Shown here in pieces: positions 18,120 through 28,500 of a stretch of DNA of 64,000 nt. The position numbers were made by a program, and so were the translations under genes. The stretch comes from Pseudobacter sp. (GTDB lineage: Bacteria > Bacteroidota > Bacteroidia > Chitinophagales > Chitinophagaceae). Each line of letters begins with the position of its first letter. Within the stretch, counting starts at the first letter, position 1. A model generated the notes under the pieces. The model was not told the origin of the DNA and ran no database searches. It worked only from the letters and a program-made list of their open reading frames with translations. The DNA is taken from positions 597,228 to 661,227 of the forward strand of contig JAFIGX010000003.1 in NCBI GenBank assembly GCA_017849455.1, read 5' to 3'.

Positions 18120-19157
18120 TCAGCTATCGAGAGCAGCAGCCGTTGGTCGTTGCACATTCAATGCAAAGAGACCGGCCAGCAATTCATAACTGCGTAACCT
18201 GTCTTCAAAGTGGTCCGTAAACGTAGAGATCACCAATTCATTCACCCCGAAGGATTGGGCGAGACCGGTCATTTTTTCCCTGACGATATCGGGCGTACCG
18301 ACGATGGTGCGGTTACGATTGAAAAGCACACGCTGCCATTCGCCCGGTGAATAATTGTATTTCCTGGCGATCTCATAACCAGGCTGTTCATTATAGTTCC
18401 CTTTTTCGAAGCTGAGAAGCCGATAGTCCATGATGGCCTGGACTTCCATTACTTTTTGTTCATCCTCTGAACAGAACGCGAAAATGCCTACACTTCCCGT
18501 TGGTTCACTGAATTGCCGGGATGACCTGAACCGTTGGCGATAAGCATCCATGGCAGATGGTCCACCCACCGGGTTGATGAACTGGGCATACGATAAAGCC
18601 AATCCGAAATGTGCTGCTACAAAAGCGCTTTCTCCACTGGAAGTGAGCATCCAGATAGCCGGCGCACTATCGATGAAAGGCATTGCTCGCACTTTGCCAT
18701 CAATATTGCCATCGGCAGGCGTATCGGTAAGAAATGCCTGGAGTGTGGCGATCTGTTGAATATATTCCTGTGGATCGAATGTGTTGGTAGGGTTCAGCAA
18801 TTGTGCCGTGAGGCGGTCGCCGCCTGGTGCGCGGCCGATGCCGAGGTCGATCCTGCCGGGATAGAGCCCTTCGAGCAGCCTGAAATTCTCCGCCACCTTC
18901 AAGGTGCTGTGGTTGGGCAGCATGATGCCTCCTGAACCAAAACGGATCTGTTCGGTCCCGGCGGCCAGTCGCGCGATCAACACTTCCGGCGCAGCACCGG
19001 CCAGTGTAGCGGTATTATGATGTTCGGAAACCCAGTAGCGCGTATAGCCCAGTTTGTCGGCCAGCCTGGCCAGTTGTATGGATTCCTGTAATGCTTCGAA
19101 TGCATTACTTCCCCTCCGGATCGGTGTTTGGTCCAGTACACTTAATTGAAGTTGCAT
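18120..19157 (-). CDS. LLM class flavin-dependent oxidoreductase (luciferase-like)
   Basis: A 345-residue TIM-barrel flavoenzyme of the bacterial luciferase family. Motifs include LSVLDQTPIRRGS, then ARLADKLGYTRYWVSEHHN, IRFGSGGIMLPNHS, NFRLLEGLYPGRIDLGIGRA and a C-terminal NELVISTFTDHFEDRLRSYELLA. Members use reduced FMN supplied by a separate reductase and oxygen to oxidise small organic molecules. No reductase gene is adjacent, and the substrate is unknown. Length is normal for the family. Confidence 0.9.
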   Translation of the reverse strand: MQLQLSVLDQTPIRRGSNAFEALQESIQLARLADKLGYTRYWVSEHHNTATLAGAAPEVLIARLAAGTEQIRFGSGGIMLPNHSTLKVAENFRLLEGLYPGRIDLGIGRAPGGDRLTAQLLNPTNTFDPQEYIQQIATLQAFLTDTPADGNIDGKVRAMPFIDSAPAIWMLTSSGESAFVAAHFGLALSYAQFINPVGGPSAMDAYRQRFRSSRQFSEPTGSVGIFAFCSEDEQKVMEVQAIMDYRLLSFEKGNYNEQPGYEIARKYNYSPGEWQRVLFNRNRTIVGTPDIVREKMTGLAQSFGVNELVISTFTDHFEDRLRSYELLAGLFALNVQRPTAAALDS

Positions 19158-19331
19158 AGTGGATCATAACAACTTGCGCTGCCGAAAGTTCGGGCTTCGA
19201 TTGTTAACGGGATAGAGGGCCTTCATTGCCAGTCTGTTACCATATTAGGAATTCTTTAGTAAACGCTGCAGGCCGTACCGCTTCTAATAATTGTAGAAGA
19301 CAAGATTTGGAAACCAATAAAATGGACGTTT

Positions 19332-19508
19332 ATGAAAACAGTAATTGCAATTGTAACCCTGGCCCTGATCACGATGACAGGCTTCGCCAGCTTCACCCTC
19401 TTCACGCAATCTTATTATTACATATCGGCATTGCTTACCGTTATCAGCTTTTTATCCGTAAGCCTGTGGATCAACAGGATCAGCCGTGTTGGGTTAGCCA
19501 GGCATTAA
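19332..19508 (+). CDS. Small two-helix membrane protein (58 aa)
   Basis: A 58-residue frame starting MKTVIAIVTLALITMTGFAS and ending WINRISRVGLARH. It has two hydrophobic segments (about residues 4-22 and 28-47) joined by a short polar turn, and basic residues at the C-terminus. I favour it over a longer overlapping frame because it has regular membrane-protein composition and because a strong terminator follows its stop at 19506-19508. Function unknown. Confidence 0.5.
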   Translation: MKTVIAIVTLALITMTGFASFTLFTQSYYYISALLTVISFLSVSLWINRISRVGLARH

Positions 19509-19549
19509 AATAGTGTAGGTGTTTACGTTATAGTGAATGTTGTTGTAGA

Positions 19550-19575
19550 CCCTGCGATTATTCGCAGGGTTTTTT
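19550..19575 (+). terminator. Rho-independent terminator
   Basis: CCCTGCGA (19550-19557) pairs perfectly with TCGCAGGG (19562-19569) around a TTAT loop and is followed by six T. It lies 41 bases after the stop of the 58-residue membrane protein and points in its direction. It also separates that gene from the convergent GLPGLI gene. Confidence 0.9.
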
Positions 19576-19588
19576 ATGTTTCGATCGT

Positions 19589-20401
19589 TCATGGGTGCGC
19601 TGTTCTCATCATACCACCATTTCTTTTCATCATTTCCTGCATGGAGGCTTCAAATTCTTTTTTGTATTGCTCGGCCGACATTTTTTTACCGCCGGTAGGC
19701 TCCTTGATGGCAGCGAGATTTACTTTGGGTGAGATATCGATTGCCTTTGTTACGATGGGCCCCATCTCGCGCATCACGCTGGTTTCAAGGATAAGGCCGG
19801 GCAGTTGTCCCTGGTAATCCGGGCCTGCCGGTACCGGGATAGCAGGGGTGAACCATACCTCCACATTCACGGTGTCGGATTTCTCCACAGTTTTCATTTC
19901 ACCATCAGCCATGGTAGGCCGCATCACTTTCACTATGCTTTGAGAGATGGCTTTCTGGCATGCATAACCAAGGATGGTCTTTGTTTCACCGGTGAGTTTC
20001 CAGTTTTGTTTACGGATGCTGTCGCTCACGAGGTATTTTTTTCCCATGCTCTCTGATTTTGTCAGCTTGCGTTCCTCATTGAAATTATGGTATATGATGG
20101 CATCGGGCCCGTTGCCGCCGGCTGCAGAAAAGCGGACCGTCATGCCTGCGCGCGGGCCGCCCATTTCGGTTTCAGGTCTTTCCTCATCGATCGGTTGGCG
20201 GAGCGATTGATCGTTGCCGAACAGGAGCTCCATCTTATTGACTACTTCGGGCCGGTCGATCGTATGGCTTTCTCCATTGATCATGACAGTAGCTTTGCCG
20301 CCGCGCATGACCTGCTCATACACTACACGCCCTTCTTTTTGCTGGGCAACGATCATTCCGGCGATCAGCAGGAGGCAACAGGTTAACAAGGTCTGTTTCA
20401 T
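19589..20401 (-). CDS. GLPGLI family exported protein
   Basis: A 270-residue protein with a signal peptide (about 1-19, ending in VAQ). It carries the family signature near the C-terminal half as GPDYQGQLPGLILE, preceded by VNVEVWFTPAIPVP and the TKTILGYACQKA segment. GLPGLI proteins are exported proteins of Bacteroidota of unknown function. The final part is Met-rich (SMQEMMKRNGGMM), which may suggest metal contact. The gene is divergent from a histidine kinase/response regulator pair, and the shared 126-base region holds phased GTTAA sites. The two-component system may therefore control it. Confidence 0.88.
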   Translation of the reverse strand: MKQTLLTCCLLLIAGMIVAQQKEGRVVYEQVMRGGKATVMINGESHTIDRPEVVNKMELLFGNDQSLRQPIDEERPETEMGGPRAGMTVRFSAAGGNGPDAIIYHNFNEERKLTKSESMGKKYLVSDSIRKQNWKLTGETKTILGYACQKAISQSIVKVMRPTMADGEMKTVEKSDTVNVEVWFTPAIPVPAGPDYQGQLPGLILETSVMREMGPIVTKAIDISPKVNLAAIKEPTGGKKMSAEQYKKEFEASMQEMMKRNGGMMRTAHP

Positions 20402-20449
20402 TTCCAGGTTGTTTTTCTCAAAGCTAGGAAAGCCGCTATCCAGGGGAGG

Positions 20450-20486
20450 TTAACACAACTTGCTTTAATGTTAATTAAGGTTAATA
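20450..20486. promoter_or_regulatory. Phased GTTAA repeats, probable response-regulator sites
   Basis: GTTAAC at 20450, GTTAAT at 20470 and GTTAAT at 20480 are direct repeats spaced 20 and 10 bases apart, close to whole helical turns. They lie between the divergent GLPGLI gene and the histidine kinase gene. Direct repeats at 10-11 base steps are the usual target of OmpR/PhoB-type regulators such as the one encoded at 22066. Confidence 0.45.
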
Positions 20487-20513
20487 GCCCTCCGGCGGTT
20501 CTGGTGAATCAGC

Positions 20514-20521
20514 TACTTTTG
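20514..20521 (+). promoter_or_regulatory. TAnnTTTG promoter box of the two-component operon
   Basis: TACTTTTG matches the Bacteroidota -7 consensus TAnnTTTG exactly. The ATG of the kinase is at 20528, so transcription would start almost at the start codon, giving a leaderless or nearly leaderless mRNA. A -33 TTG was not seen at the usual distance. Confidence 0.55.
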
Positions 20522-20527
20522 TGTAGT

Positions 20528-22069
20528 ATGACCAAGCGCAGGGTGAAAATATCCATCGTGTCGATGTTGCTGGCCATCCTGGCCGTAACAGGATTCCAGT
20601 GCTATTGGCTGGTCAAAAGCTATAAAGAAGAAGACCAGAACCTCCGGCTCCGTACGAATATCCTTTTCCGTGAAACAGTTTACCACCTTCAATCGGAGAA
20701 GCTACGGCTCGACTCTACCGTCCAGATCAGGTACGTGGCCAGTCCGGTCAGGGCTGGCGTATGGCGGACCCTGCAGGACCGGTACCGTGATTCTACCCTG
20801 CCGGCCGTGCCCCGTGGTGTGCTGACCATGGAGATGCCACCACGAAATGATACTGCGCATCAGCGTAAACCATTACGAGCCTTCAGTACGATCAGCCTCA
20901 GCTCCCGGACCGACAGCGGCGGCGTACACTTCAAGGAAATGATGGTGAAGTATGATGATTCCCTGGCATTCAGAAAGTCGCGGAACAAATTCTATGTCGA
21001 CGACAACGGTTTCGAGAAGACAGATATTTTCCGTATGCTTCGAAAAGTGGATTCCCTGCAGGATTCCATCAAGGTAACGGAGTTGTCCAAACGCTATTCC
21101 GATCTGCTTGGGAAAGAAAAGATCGAAATTCCGTTCGTCATTAACAAATCAACAGTTGTGGAGGAGAAAATAATGGCTGGAATTCCAGACCCTCCCACCT
21201 CCAATGAAGTTGTATTGGGCTTCAATACACCCTATACGCTCCGGCTGGAATTGCAAAATACCACGGCCTACCTGCTGAAGAAGCTGTTGCCGCAGATCAC
21301 GGTATCATTCGTGCTGGTTGGACTGACCATCTTTTCCTTCATACTGCTTTTGCGCAACCTGATGCAGCAGCGTAAGCTTACCCAGTTGAAAAATGACCTG
21401 ATCAGCAATATCACCCATGAGCTGAAAACGCCCATTGCCACGGTCAGTGTGGCCATTGAAGCATTGAAGAGCTTCAATGCGCTGCATGATCCTGCTCGCA
21501 CGAAAGAATACCTGGATATCTCGTCGAATGAACTGCAAAGGCTCTCGATGCTGGTAGACAAAGTGCTGAAGCTCTCGATGTTCGAGAAACACCAGGTGGA
21601 ACTGCGGGAAGAGCCATTCAACCTGCAACAACTGGTAGAGGAAGTAGTGGCCAGCATGCGACTGCAATTCGAAAAATATCATGCCGAAGTAAGTGTGCAG
21701 GTGCAGGGAGATCATTTTGAGATCATGGCCGACAGGCTGCATATCACCAGCGTGATCTTCAACCTGCTCGACAATGCGCTGAAGTACAGCAAAGAGGACC
21801 CTGCGATCCGGATAGAACTGAAAGAGCTGACCGATACCATCGAGCTCTGTGTGGCCGATAATGGCATCGGCATCTCGCCCGAATACCAGACAAAGATCTT
21901 CGAAAAATTCTTCCGTGTACCTGCCGGCAATACACATAATGTAAAAGGATATGGTTTGGGATTGAGCTATGTGGCTTATGTGGTGCAACGCCATGATGGA
22001 AAGATCCAGGTAGAAAGCCAGCCAGGCGTGGGCAGTCGCTTTACCATCAAATTATCAAGTGCCTCATGA
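20528..22069 (+). CDS. Sensor histidine kinase
   Basis: A 513-residue membrane kinase; the ATG at 20528 is preferred over an in-frame one 60 bases upstream because it gives a normal membrane anchor and sits right behind the TACTTTTG box. Two membrane segments (about 8-27 and 255-277) enclose a sensor region of about 225 residues with no recognised domain. The phosphorylated His is in ITHELKTPIATV (near residue 297). ATPase boxes follow: NLLDNALKYS (N box), VADNGIGISPEYQ (G1), FRVPAGNTHNVKGYGLGLS (F/G2). It overlaps the response regulator gene by 4 bases (ATGA), so the pair is translationally coupled. The signal is unknown. Confidence 0.92.
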   Translation: MTKRRVKISIVSMLLAILAVTGFQCYWLVKSYKEEDQNLRLRTNILFRETVYHLQSEKLRLDSTVQIRYVASPVRAGVWRTLQDRYRDSTLPAVPRGVLTMEMPPRNDTAHQRKPLRAFSTISLSSRTDSGGVHFKEMMVKYDDSLAFRKSRNKFYVDDNGFEKTDIFRMLRKVDSLQDSIKVTELSKRYSDLLGKEKIEIPFVINKSTVVEEKIMAGIPDPPTSNEVVLGFNTPYTLRLELQNTTAYLLKKLLPQITVSFVLVGLTIFSFILLLRNLMQQRKLTQLKNDLISNITHELKTPIATVSVAIEALKSFNALHDPARTKEYLDISSNELQRLSMLVDKVLKLSMFEKHQVELREEPFNLQQLVEEVVASMRLQFEKYHAEVSVQVQGDHFEIMADRLHITSVIFNLLDNALKYSKEDPAIRIELKELTDTIELCVADNGIGISPEYQTKIFEKFFRVPAGNTHNVKGYGLGLSYVAYVVQRHDGKIQVESQPGVGSRFTIKLSSAS

Positions 22070-22758
22070 ATGGAACCAGGGTCTTATACGTAGAAGATGA
22101 ATTATTTCTCGGCAAGATCGTGAAAGAAAGCCTCGAAAGCAGGGGCTTTACGGTGATGATGGAAAGCGATGGTGGCCAAGTGATCGATGCTTTCAGGCAA
22201 TCGATGCCCGATGTGTGCGTGCTGGATGTAATGTTGCCCGGCAAAGACGGGTTCTCACTGGCTGAAGAGATCAGGCAACTCAATGCATCGATCCCTATCA
22301 TATTCCTGACGGCCAAAACGCAAACGGAAGATCTGTTGAAAGGCTTTTCCTCAGGAGGCAATGATTATATCCGCAAACCTTTCAGCATGGAAGAGCTGAT
22401 CGTGCGGATCGAGAACGTACTGAGGCACCGGAAAACCAGCACCCCCGGCACTGCTACGCAGGAATGGATGCCTGTGGGCGGGTTCCAGTTCCATCATACC
22501 AGGCAAACACTTTTATGGAAAGGGGAGGAGCGGCGCCTGTCGTTCCGCGAAACCGAACTATTGAAATTATTGTATGAGAACAGGAACAAGATCATCGACC
22601 GCAAGGAAATACTCAATCTGCTCTGGGGCAATGATTCATTCTTCAACTCCCGCAACCTCGACGTATATATTACCAAACTGAGAAGTTATCTCCGTGAAGA
22701 CGGATCCATCGAGATCATCACTATCAAAGGGATCGGGTATCGTTTTGCGGTGGATTGA
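22066..22758 (+). CDS. OmpR-family response regulator
   Basis: A 230-residue regulator. The receiver domain (about 1-120) has the acidic pocket VEDE (10-12), phosphorylation site Asp54 in VLDVMLPGKDG, the Thr of FLTAK and the Lys of YIRKPF. The C-terminal winged helix (about 135-230) has LSFRETELLKLLYENRN and the recognition-helix region SRNLDVYITKLRSYL, ending in the wing IKGIGYRFAV. It is the cytoplasmic partner of the upstream kinase. The GTTAA repeats at 20450-20486 are candidate binding sites, which would make the operon autoregulated together with the divergent GLPGLI gene. Confidence 0.93.
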   Translation: MNGTRVLYVEDELFLGKIVKESLESRGFTVMMESDGGQVIDAFRQSMPDVCVLDVMLPGKDGFSLAEEIRQLNASIPIIFLTAKTQTEDLLKGFSSGGNDYIRKPFSMEELIVRIENVLRHRKTSTPGTATQEWMPVGGFQFHHTRQTLLWKGEERRLSFRETELLKLLYENRNKIIDRKEILNLLWGNDSFFNSRNLDVYITKLRSYLREDGSIEIITIKGIGYRFAVD

Positions 22759-22926
22759 CAGGTGCGGATATCCATGATCAATTGAACAGGTATTTGTTGA
22801 AAAATCACCCCCTGTCATATATAAATAAGGTGTACCTTTCCGATTGACTCTTCATTGAACTTTTCCTTCAAGATCCCTTCTGATTGGTTTGCTGGTACCT
22901 TATTTTGTGTAAAGTCAAATATACCT

Positions 22927-25104
22927 ATGTCCTGGTCTGTCCTCTTTCGAACTGCCCTGGTGCTTATCCTCGCATTGATCATTGGCCTGGTAATCAGGTC
23001 CTACACTGCGCATCGTACCAGTGCCAACAGTCTGCTGCAGGCAGTAGACACGCTCAAGCACGACAATCCCGCACTTCACCTGATGGATTCTGCCCTGGTC
23101 ACGCTTAATGAAGCGGAGAGTAATTTCAGGTTGTATACGGCTATTTATGATCGCAACTACCTGAAAGTATTCGGCGACCAGATGAACACGGTATCGGAAC
23201 TCCTCGATTCTGCCGGAAAGCCTGCACCGGGCAGCCCCCACCAGTTGGAAAGCCTGGTGAGGCGAAAAAGCGATATGGCCGATAAGGTGGCGCAACTCAA
23301 AAAAGCCGCAGATAGTATGCTGGTGCGCTCGCTCCGCGATGATATGCTCAACCGGATGCTTCAGTCCATCCCTCCTTACGATGCCAGCAAATTCAAAAAA
23401 GAAGAGATAATACGGGATACCGTCACGACGGGTGGGGCCGCTCCTGCCAAAAAAGGGCTCTTCAAAAGATTGGGCAATGCCATCGCCAATAAAAAGGATA
23501 CGGTGAACTCTCAAATGGTCATTACCGTCAGAACAAAGGACGGAAGTTCGCTCACGATGCAGGAATACGAAGCCCGGCAATTGCGGAATTTACTGGCTGA
23601 TGTAAACAAATATTATAAAGGCGTCCTTCGCAGACAACTGGAAGGAAGGATGCAGATCAACTCTACGGAACATTTACTGGCAGGCACCAATCTTTCCCTG
23701 CTGCATGACCTGAAAGACCTGATCGAAGAAACAAAAACCCAGGTGCGGCTGGATGAAACGGCGCATAAATTGAGTGCCGGTCGTGTTGCCAACGATAGTA
23801 TTGGCGATATGAAGCTATACGTGATCCTTTTCCTGCTGGGTATTGCAGCATTGATAGCCCTCCTGCTCGGCGCCTGGTACAAGAACAGGCAATATGCAGG
23901 CCAGCTCCAACTGGAAAGTGAGAAAGCGCTGGAAACAGCCCGTGCCAGGACCGTGTTCATGAACAATATGAGCCACGAGATCAGGACCCCTCTGAACTCC
24001 ATCATAGGTTTCAGTGAACAATTGGAGCATACGCCATTGAACAATGAACAGCGCGATATGCTGAACGCCATCGACGTTTCTTCCGATATGTTGATGCAGG
24101 TGGTGAACGATGTCCTTGATTTTTCGAAGCTGGAAAGCGACTATATCGTAATCCAGAAAAAACCGTTCAACCTGTACCAGACTATCGGGGAAGTGGCCAG
24201 TACCATGCGTATCCAGGCTGCCCGCAAACAACTGGCATTCCAGTTGAATTTTGTGGGTGATCAGCAGCAACAGGTCCTGGGTGATGCTTTCCGCCTCAAG
24301 CAGGTTTTGGTGAACCTGATCAGCAATGCCATCAAGTATACGGAAAAAGGCAGTGTAACGGTGACGGCTACCCTGAAAAATAAAAAAGACGATCAGGCAG
24401 AGATGGTCGTGTCGGTGCAGGATACCGGCCCAGGGATCAAGGCAGACATGCTCCCTAAAATTTTTGAACGCTATTACCAGGCAAGATCGGCCCGTCTTAC
24501 CAGCAAGGGGACCGGCCTGGGCCTCGCGATCTCCCGGCGCCTGGTAGACCTGCATGGCGGCGAGATCAAAGTGGAGAGTGAAGTAGGGAAAGGCTCGGTA
24601 TTCACCTGCATGATCCCCTATCAATTGGTAAGTGAATCACAATCGGCCGGGTTGGCGCACCAAAATACATTGCAGGAGCCGGGCAGTAATATGGAAGGAT
24701 TGAATGTGCTGGTGGCCGATGACCAGGAGATGAACCTGCTCCTGCTCAAAATGTTGCTGACACGCTGGAAATGTACATTCGACCTGGCTGTGGATGGGAA
24801 GAAAGCATTCGATCTTTTTGAGGCTAATCGTTACGACCTCGTTTTGCTCGACCTGCAAATGCCGTACATGAGCGGCATCGATGTGATGGAAAAGATCAGG
24901 GCCAGTCATGATCCGCAGAAGGCCCAAGTGCCCGTACTGGCGCTTACAGCAGATATTACCCGTGAGGATGAGGAGTTGTTCCGGAAAGCAGGCTTCAACG
25001 ATTGGGTACTGAAACCTTTCAGGGAAAAAGATATTTACACGGTGATCATCAAACACCTCAACCCCACTTCCAGCAAAGTCTCCCAGTTCGCTATGGAAGA
25101 TTGA
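22927..25104 (+). CDS. Hybrid sensor histidine kinase/response regulator
   Basis: A 725-residue membrane kinase. The ATG at 22927 (MSWSVLFRTALVLILAL) gives a clean first membrane helix; an in-frame ATG 72 bases upstream is less likely. The sensor part (about 30-300) is largely helical, with coiled-coil character and no named domain, closed by a second membrane segment (about 305-325). The HisKA domain has MSHEIRTPLNSIIGF with His near residue 350. ATPase motifs NLISNAIKYT, VQDTGPGIK and GTGLGLAISRRLV follow. The receiver domain at the C-terminus carries Asp642 in LLDLQMPYMSG and Lys in VLKPFREKD. A near-consensus TTATTTTG box lies 20 bases before the start. No dedicated output protein is adjacent. 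Confidence 0.9.
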   Translation: MSWSVLFRTALVLILALIIGLVIRSYTAHRTSANSLLQAVDTLKHDNPALHLMDSALVTLNEAESNFRLYTAIYDRNYLKVFGDQMNTVSELLDSAGKPAPGSPHQLESLVRRKSDMADKVAQLKKAADSMLVRSLRDDMLNRMLQSIPPYDASKFKKEEIIRDTVTTGGAAPAKKGLFKRLGNAIANKKDTVNSQMVITVRTKDGSSLTMQEYEARQLRNLLADVNKYYKGVLRRQLEGRMQINSTEHLLAGTNLSLLHDLKDLIEETKTQVRLDETAHKLSAGRVANDSIGDMKLYVILFLLGIAALIALLLGAWYKNRQYAGQLQLESEKALETARARTVFMNNMSHEIRTPLNSIIGFSEQLEHTPLNNEQRDMLNAIDVSSDMLMQVVNDVLDFSKLESDYIVIQKKPFNLYQTIGEVASTMRIQAARKQLAFQLNFVGDQQQQVLGDAFRLKQVLVNLISNAIKYTEKGSVTVTATLKNKKDDQAEMVVSVQDTGPGIKADMLPKIFERYYQARSARLTSKGTGLGLAISRRLVDLHGGEIKVESEVGKGSVFTCMIPYQLVSESQSAGLAHQNTLQEPGSNMEGLNVLVADDQEMNLLLLKMLLTRWKCTFDLAVDGKKAFDLFEANRYDLVLLDLQMPYMSGIDVMEKIRASHDPQKAQVPVLALTADITREDEELFRKAGFNDWVLKPFREKDIYTVIIKHLNPTSSKVSQFAMED

Positions 25105-25167
25105 TAAAATTGGAAATATACTGCTTCCTGAGCTTTAATGTTGCACGCAGAAGCACAGCGTAATCTA

Positions 25168-25458
25168 CTATTGTACTTTCAGGACTGTTGACTGCTTCGG
25201 CTGCCGGCTGCGTTGCCATAACCACATCAGGGTGAAGCTCGGAATGAAATCGAGACCGGGCAACAGCTCTTCGATGAAATTGAAGATACCGCCAACAGCG
25301 CCTCTCCATCCTCCGAATACACAGAAGAAAATAAATCCTGAAATGGGGGCCCAGATAATATCCCCGAACTCTCCCAATACCGGTACAGCATAGGAAGCAT
25401 ATCCTATGAGATCCATTACGATACAAAAGGTGAGTGAAACTGAAGAAGGCTTATTCAT
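25168..25458 (-). CDS. Small conserved-looking membrane protein
   Basis: A 96-residue protein with two hydrophobic regions (about 8-30 and 34-55). The pattern MDLIGYASYAVPVLGEFGD, IIWAPISGFIFFCVFGGWRG and FIEELLPGLDFIPSFTLMWL gives it the look of a widespread Bacteroidota small membrane protein, but I know no function. It lies downstream of and on the same strand as the 1041-residue hybrid kinase, 68 bases after it, so they may share a transcript. Confidence 0.65.
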   Translation of the reverse strand: MNKPSSVSLTFCIVMDLIGYASYAVPVLGEFGDIIWAPISGFIFFCVFGGWRGAVGGIFNFIEELLPGLDFIPSFTLMWLWQRSRQPKQSTVLKVQ

Positions 25459-25526
25459 GGTCCGATCGATGGTTTAATGAATGGTGGTAAGACGAGGATT
25501 CGCCTCCACTGGTTGTATGGCAATTT

Positions 25527-28500
25527 TCATACCAGCAACGTTCTGCTTTTCAGTATGGTAATGATCTCTTCCATGCGGAACGGTTTGGAGATATAATCGT
25601 TCATGCCGTGAGCGATGCATTTTTCCCTGTCGCCTTCCATGGCATCGGCGGTAAGCGCAATGATGGGAATGTTTTTCCAGGGCTCTGCCATCTGGCGTAT
25701 ATGCCTGGTCGTTGCATAGCCGTCCATTTCCGGCATATTCACATCCATGAAGATCAGTACAGGCTCATAATGCTTCAGGGTTTCCAGGGCTTGTTTGCCA
25801 TTGCTGGCCCTGATCACTTCAAACCCCATTTTGCGCAGCACTTCCGAGATCAGCATCATGCTCACCGGTTCATCTTCCACTACCATGATAGGAGCGGCTT
25901 CTGCTACCCGCGGAGGCAGAGGCGCCACTGCCGGAGTTCTTGTTTCTTCACTGCCGGTAGCGAACATGGCGCAGAGCAAGGCATAGAGCTCGTACATCTT
26001 CACCGGCTTGGTGAGCAGCCGGTGGATGCCCAGCTTTTCCGCCTCATTCCGGAGCAGGTCTTTTTCGAGAGAAGATAACATGAGAATGGTTGGCTGCGAA
26101 ACGCCTGTCATCTTGCTCCTGATCTCCTGTACGAGCTGGATGCCATCCATATCGGGCATGTGATGGTCGGTGATGATCAGGTCGAGCGGTTCACCGGAAT
26201 GCTGGATACGGTCGAGGATCATAAGGGCTTCCCTGGCGCCACTGGCGATCTCGCAGGCGATCTGGAAATAGCGGAAGATCTCCTGCATCAGCCAGCGGTT
26301 GGTGCTGTTATCATCAATCACCAGTACTTTACGGAGTGGCGGTTTATAATCGGCTGCGATGGACGGTCTTTCATTGATCACTTCCAGCGGGATGCGCATG
26401 GTGAAAGTGCTGCCCCGGCCGATCTCGCTTTTAACGGTAAGATCACCGCCCATCATTTCAGACAGACTTTTGGAAATGGTAAGTCCCAGTCCCGTGCCAC
26501 CATACTTGCGGGTAGTAGATGCATCGGCCTGGGTGAAGCTTTCGAAGATCTTGGCCAGTTTTTTATCGGAGATACCGATACCGGTGTCGCGCACGGAAAT
26601 GTCCACATCCTGGTATTGTTTGCCGTTCCGCTGGTAAAAAGGGGAAGCGTTGATGGCAGATACGAATATCTCTCCTTGTGGCGTGAACTTGATGGCATTG
26701 CCCAGCAGGTTTACGAGTACCTGCCGCACGCGAACAGGATCTCCACTGAACTGGGAAGGGAGTTCGGGATCGATATGACAGATGATCTCCAGTTGCTTTT
26801 CGAAGGCTTTCACGGTGAGGATATCGACTGTTTCCTGTATCAGCTCATCGAGGCGGAAGGGAATATGGTCGATCTTCAATTTACCGGCTTCGATGCGGGA
26901 GAAATCGAGGATATCATCGATGATGCTCAGCAATCCATCGGCGGAACGTTTCACATTCTTCAGGTATTCGCGTTGCGAGTGTTGCAGTTCTGTAGTGAGC
27001 ACGAGGTCTGTAAAGCCGATGATCCCGTTCATGGGCGTACGAAGCTCATGGCTCATATTGGCCATGAAGCTGCTTTTCGCTTTGCTGGCCGATTCGGCCA
27101 TATTCTTTGCTTCGAGCAGTTCCTGCTCCATCTGCTTGCGTTCCACGGCAGCGGCGAGCGTAGCTGCAAAGGATTGCAGGATGGAGATCTCGGTATCCGT
27201 CCATTCCCTCTCTTCATCGCAATTCCTGAAAGCCACGAAGCCCCAGAAATCCTGGGAAGTGTGGATGGGGATGATGGCGATGGAGCGCACATTTCCTTTT
27301 TCGTAATAGCTGCGGAGATCATCTTCTTTGATATTTTTCACATGGGCGCGGAAGATCTCTTTTCTATCGAGCGCACGGAAAATGGAAGAGTGATGATCCA
27401 GCAGCATAGGCTTTTTTGTGCCTTTGTGGATATGAATGATCTCGTTGCCGATGCTGCTCCATTTCAGTAGTTTGTCGGCGTACCATTTTCGCGTTGATTG
27501 ATCATAATCATTCGCATATACGTGTACGTTATCAACCTGCATTTCCATGCCAAGCAACCGAACGGCTTCACCGATGGATTCTTCCAACTGGTTATTGCTG
27601 ATCAACTGGTGGGTGGCGTTGGCCATGGCCTGCAATAAACGGTCTTTACGGAGCAGGCGTGATTCCGCCTTTTTCCTCTCTGTAATATCATGTACGAAGC
27701 TCAGCACACCGCCGATGGTTTCATCCGGTTCCCATACAGGCACTTTGATCACGCTCACCACCTGCTTTTTCCCTCTGAGCAAATAGGATACCTCCTGGAT
27801 GAGGACGGCTTTGCCGGTGGCCACCACATGATCATCGTCTTGCCAGAACCCGCGAATGCCTTTCTGGGCATTGCCTTTCACGATCTCTTCGGGGAAGCCC
27901 ACGTCGAGGTCGGTCTTGCCGATGAACTGATGGGGCGCCATATTCAGTGAATCTGCGAAAGACTGGTTCACGAGCACGAACCGGTGGTTCACATCCTTGA
28001 GGATGATCCAGTCGGGCGTTGAATCGATCACGGCCCGCAGCAGGGCCTCTGATTTTTTAACGTTGACCAGTAGTTGCTTATTGGTAGCCTCCGATTCTTT
28101 GCGTTCGGTGATATTGCGGGAGGTGGAGATGATCCTGGTGATCTCTCCTTTCTCCCAGATGGGTTTCACGATGCTTTCCAGCCAGATATACGGGCCCTCC
28201 TTACTGCGCATCCGGTACCGCACGATCAGGTTAGGTTGTTTTTTGAGGGCATTCACGTATTGGTCCTGCGGCGAAAATTTGTAGACATCCTGGGGATGCA
28301 GGTAATCGACGGTAGAACGCCCCGTCATTTCTTTGGGTGAATAGCCCAGGATCTTTTCAACGGAAGGAGAGATATACAGGAATACGCTGTTGGGCAGGTG
28401 AACGGAGATGATATCGTCGGAATATTCGGCGAGCAGGCGGAACTGCTGTTCGGTCTCCCGGAGGCGCCGGTGGCTGGCCGATAAACCAAGGAGCAGGGCA

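Noticed and set aside
19226..19513. A 95-codon frame overlapping the 58-residue membrane protein
   Set aside because: Its translation is polar and irregular with many Asn, Gln and His, while the overlapping shorter frame has clean membrane helices and ends before a terminator.
26160..27470. A 436-codon open frame antisense to the PAS-PAS-GAF hybrid kinase
   Set aside because: All kinase motifs are on the other strand in order; the antisense frame is a by-product of codon bias.
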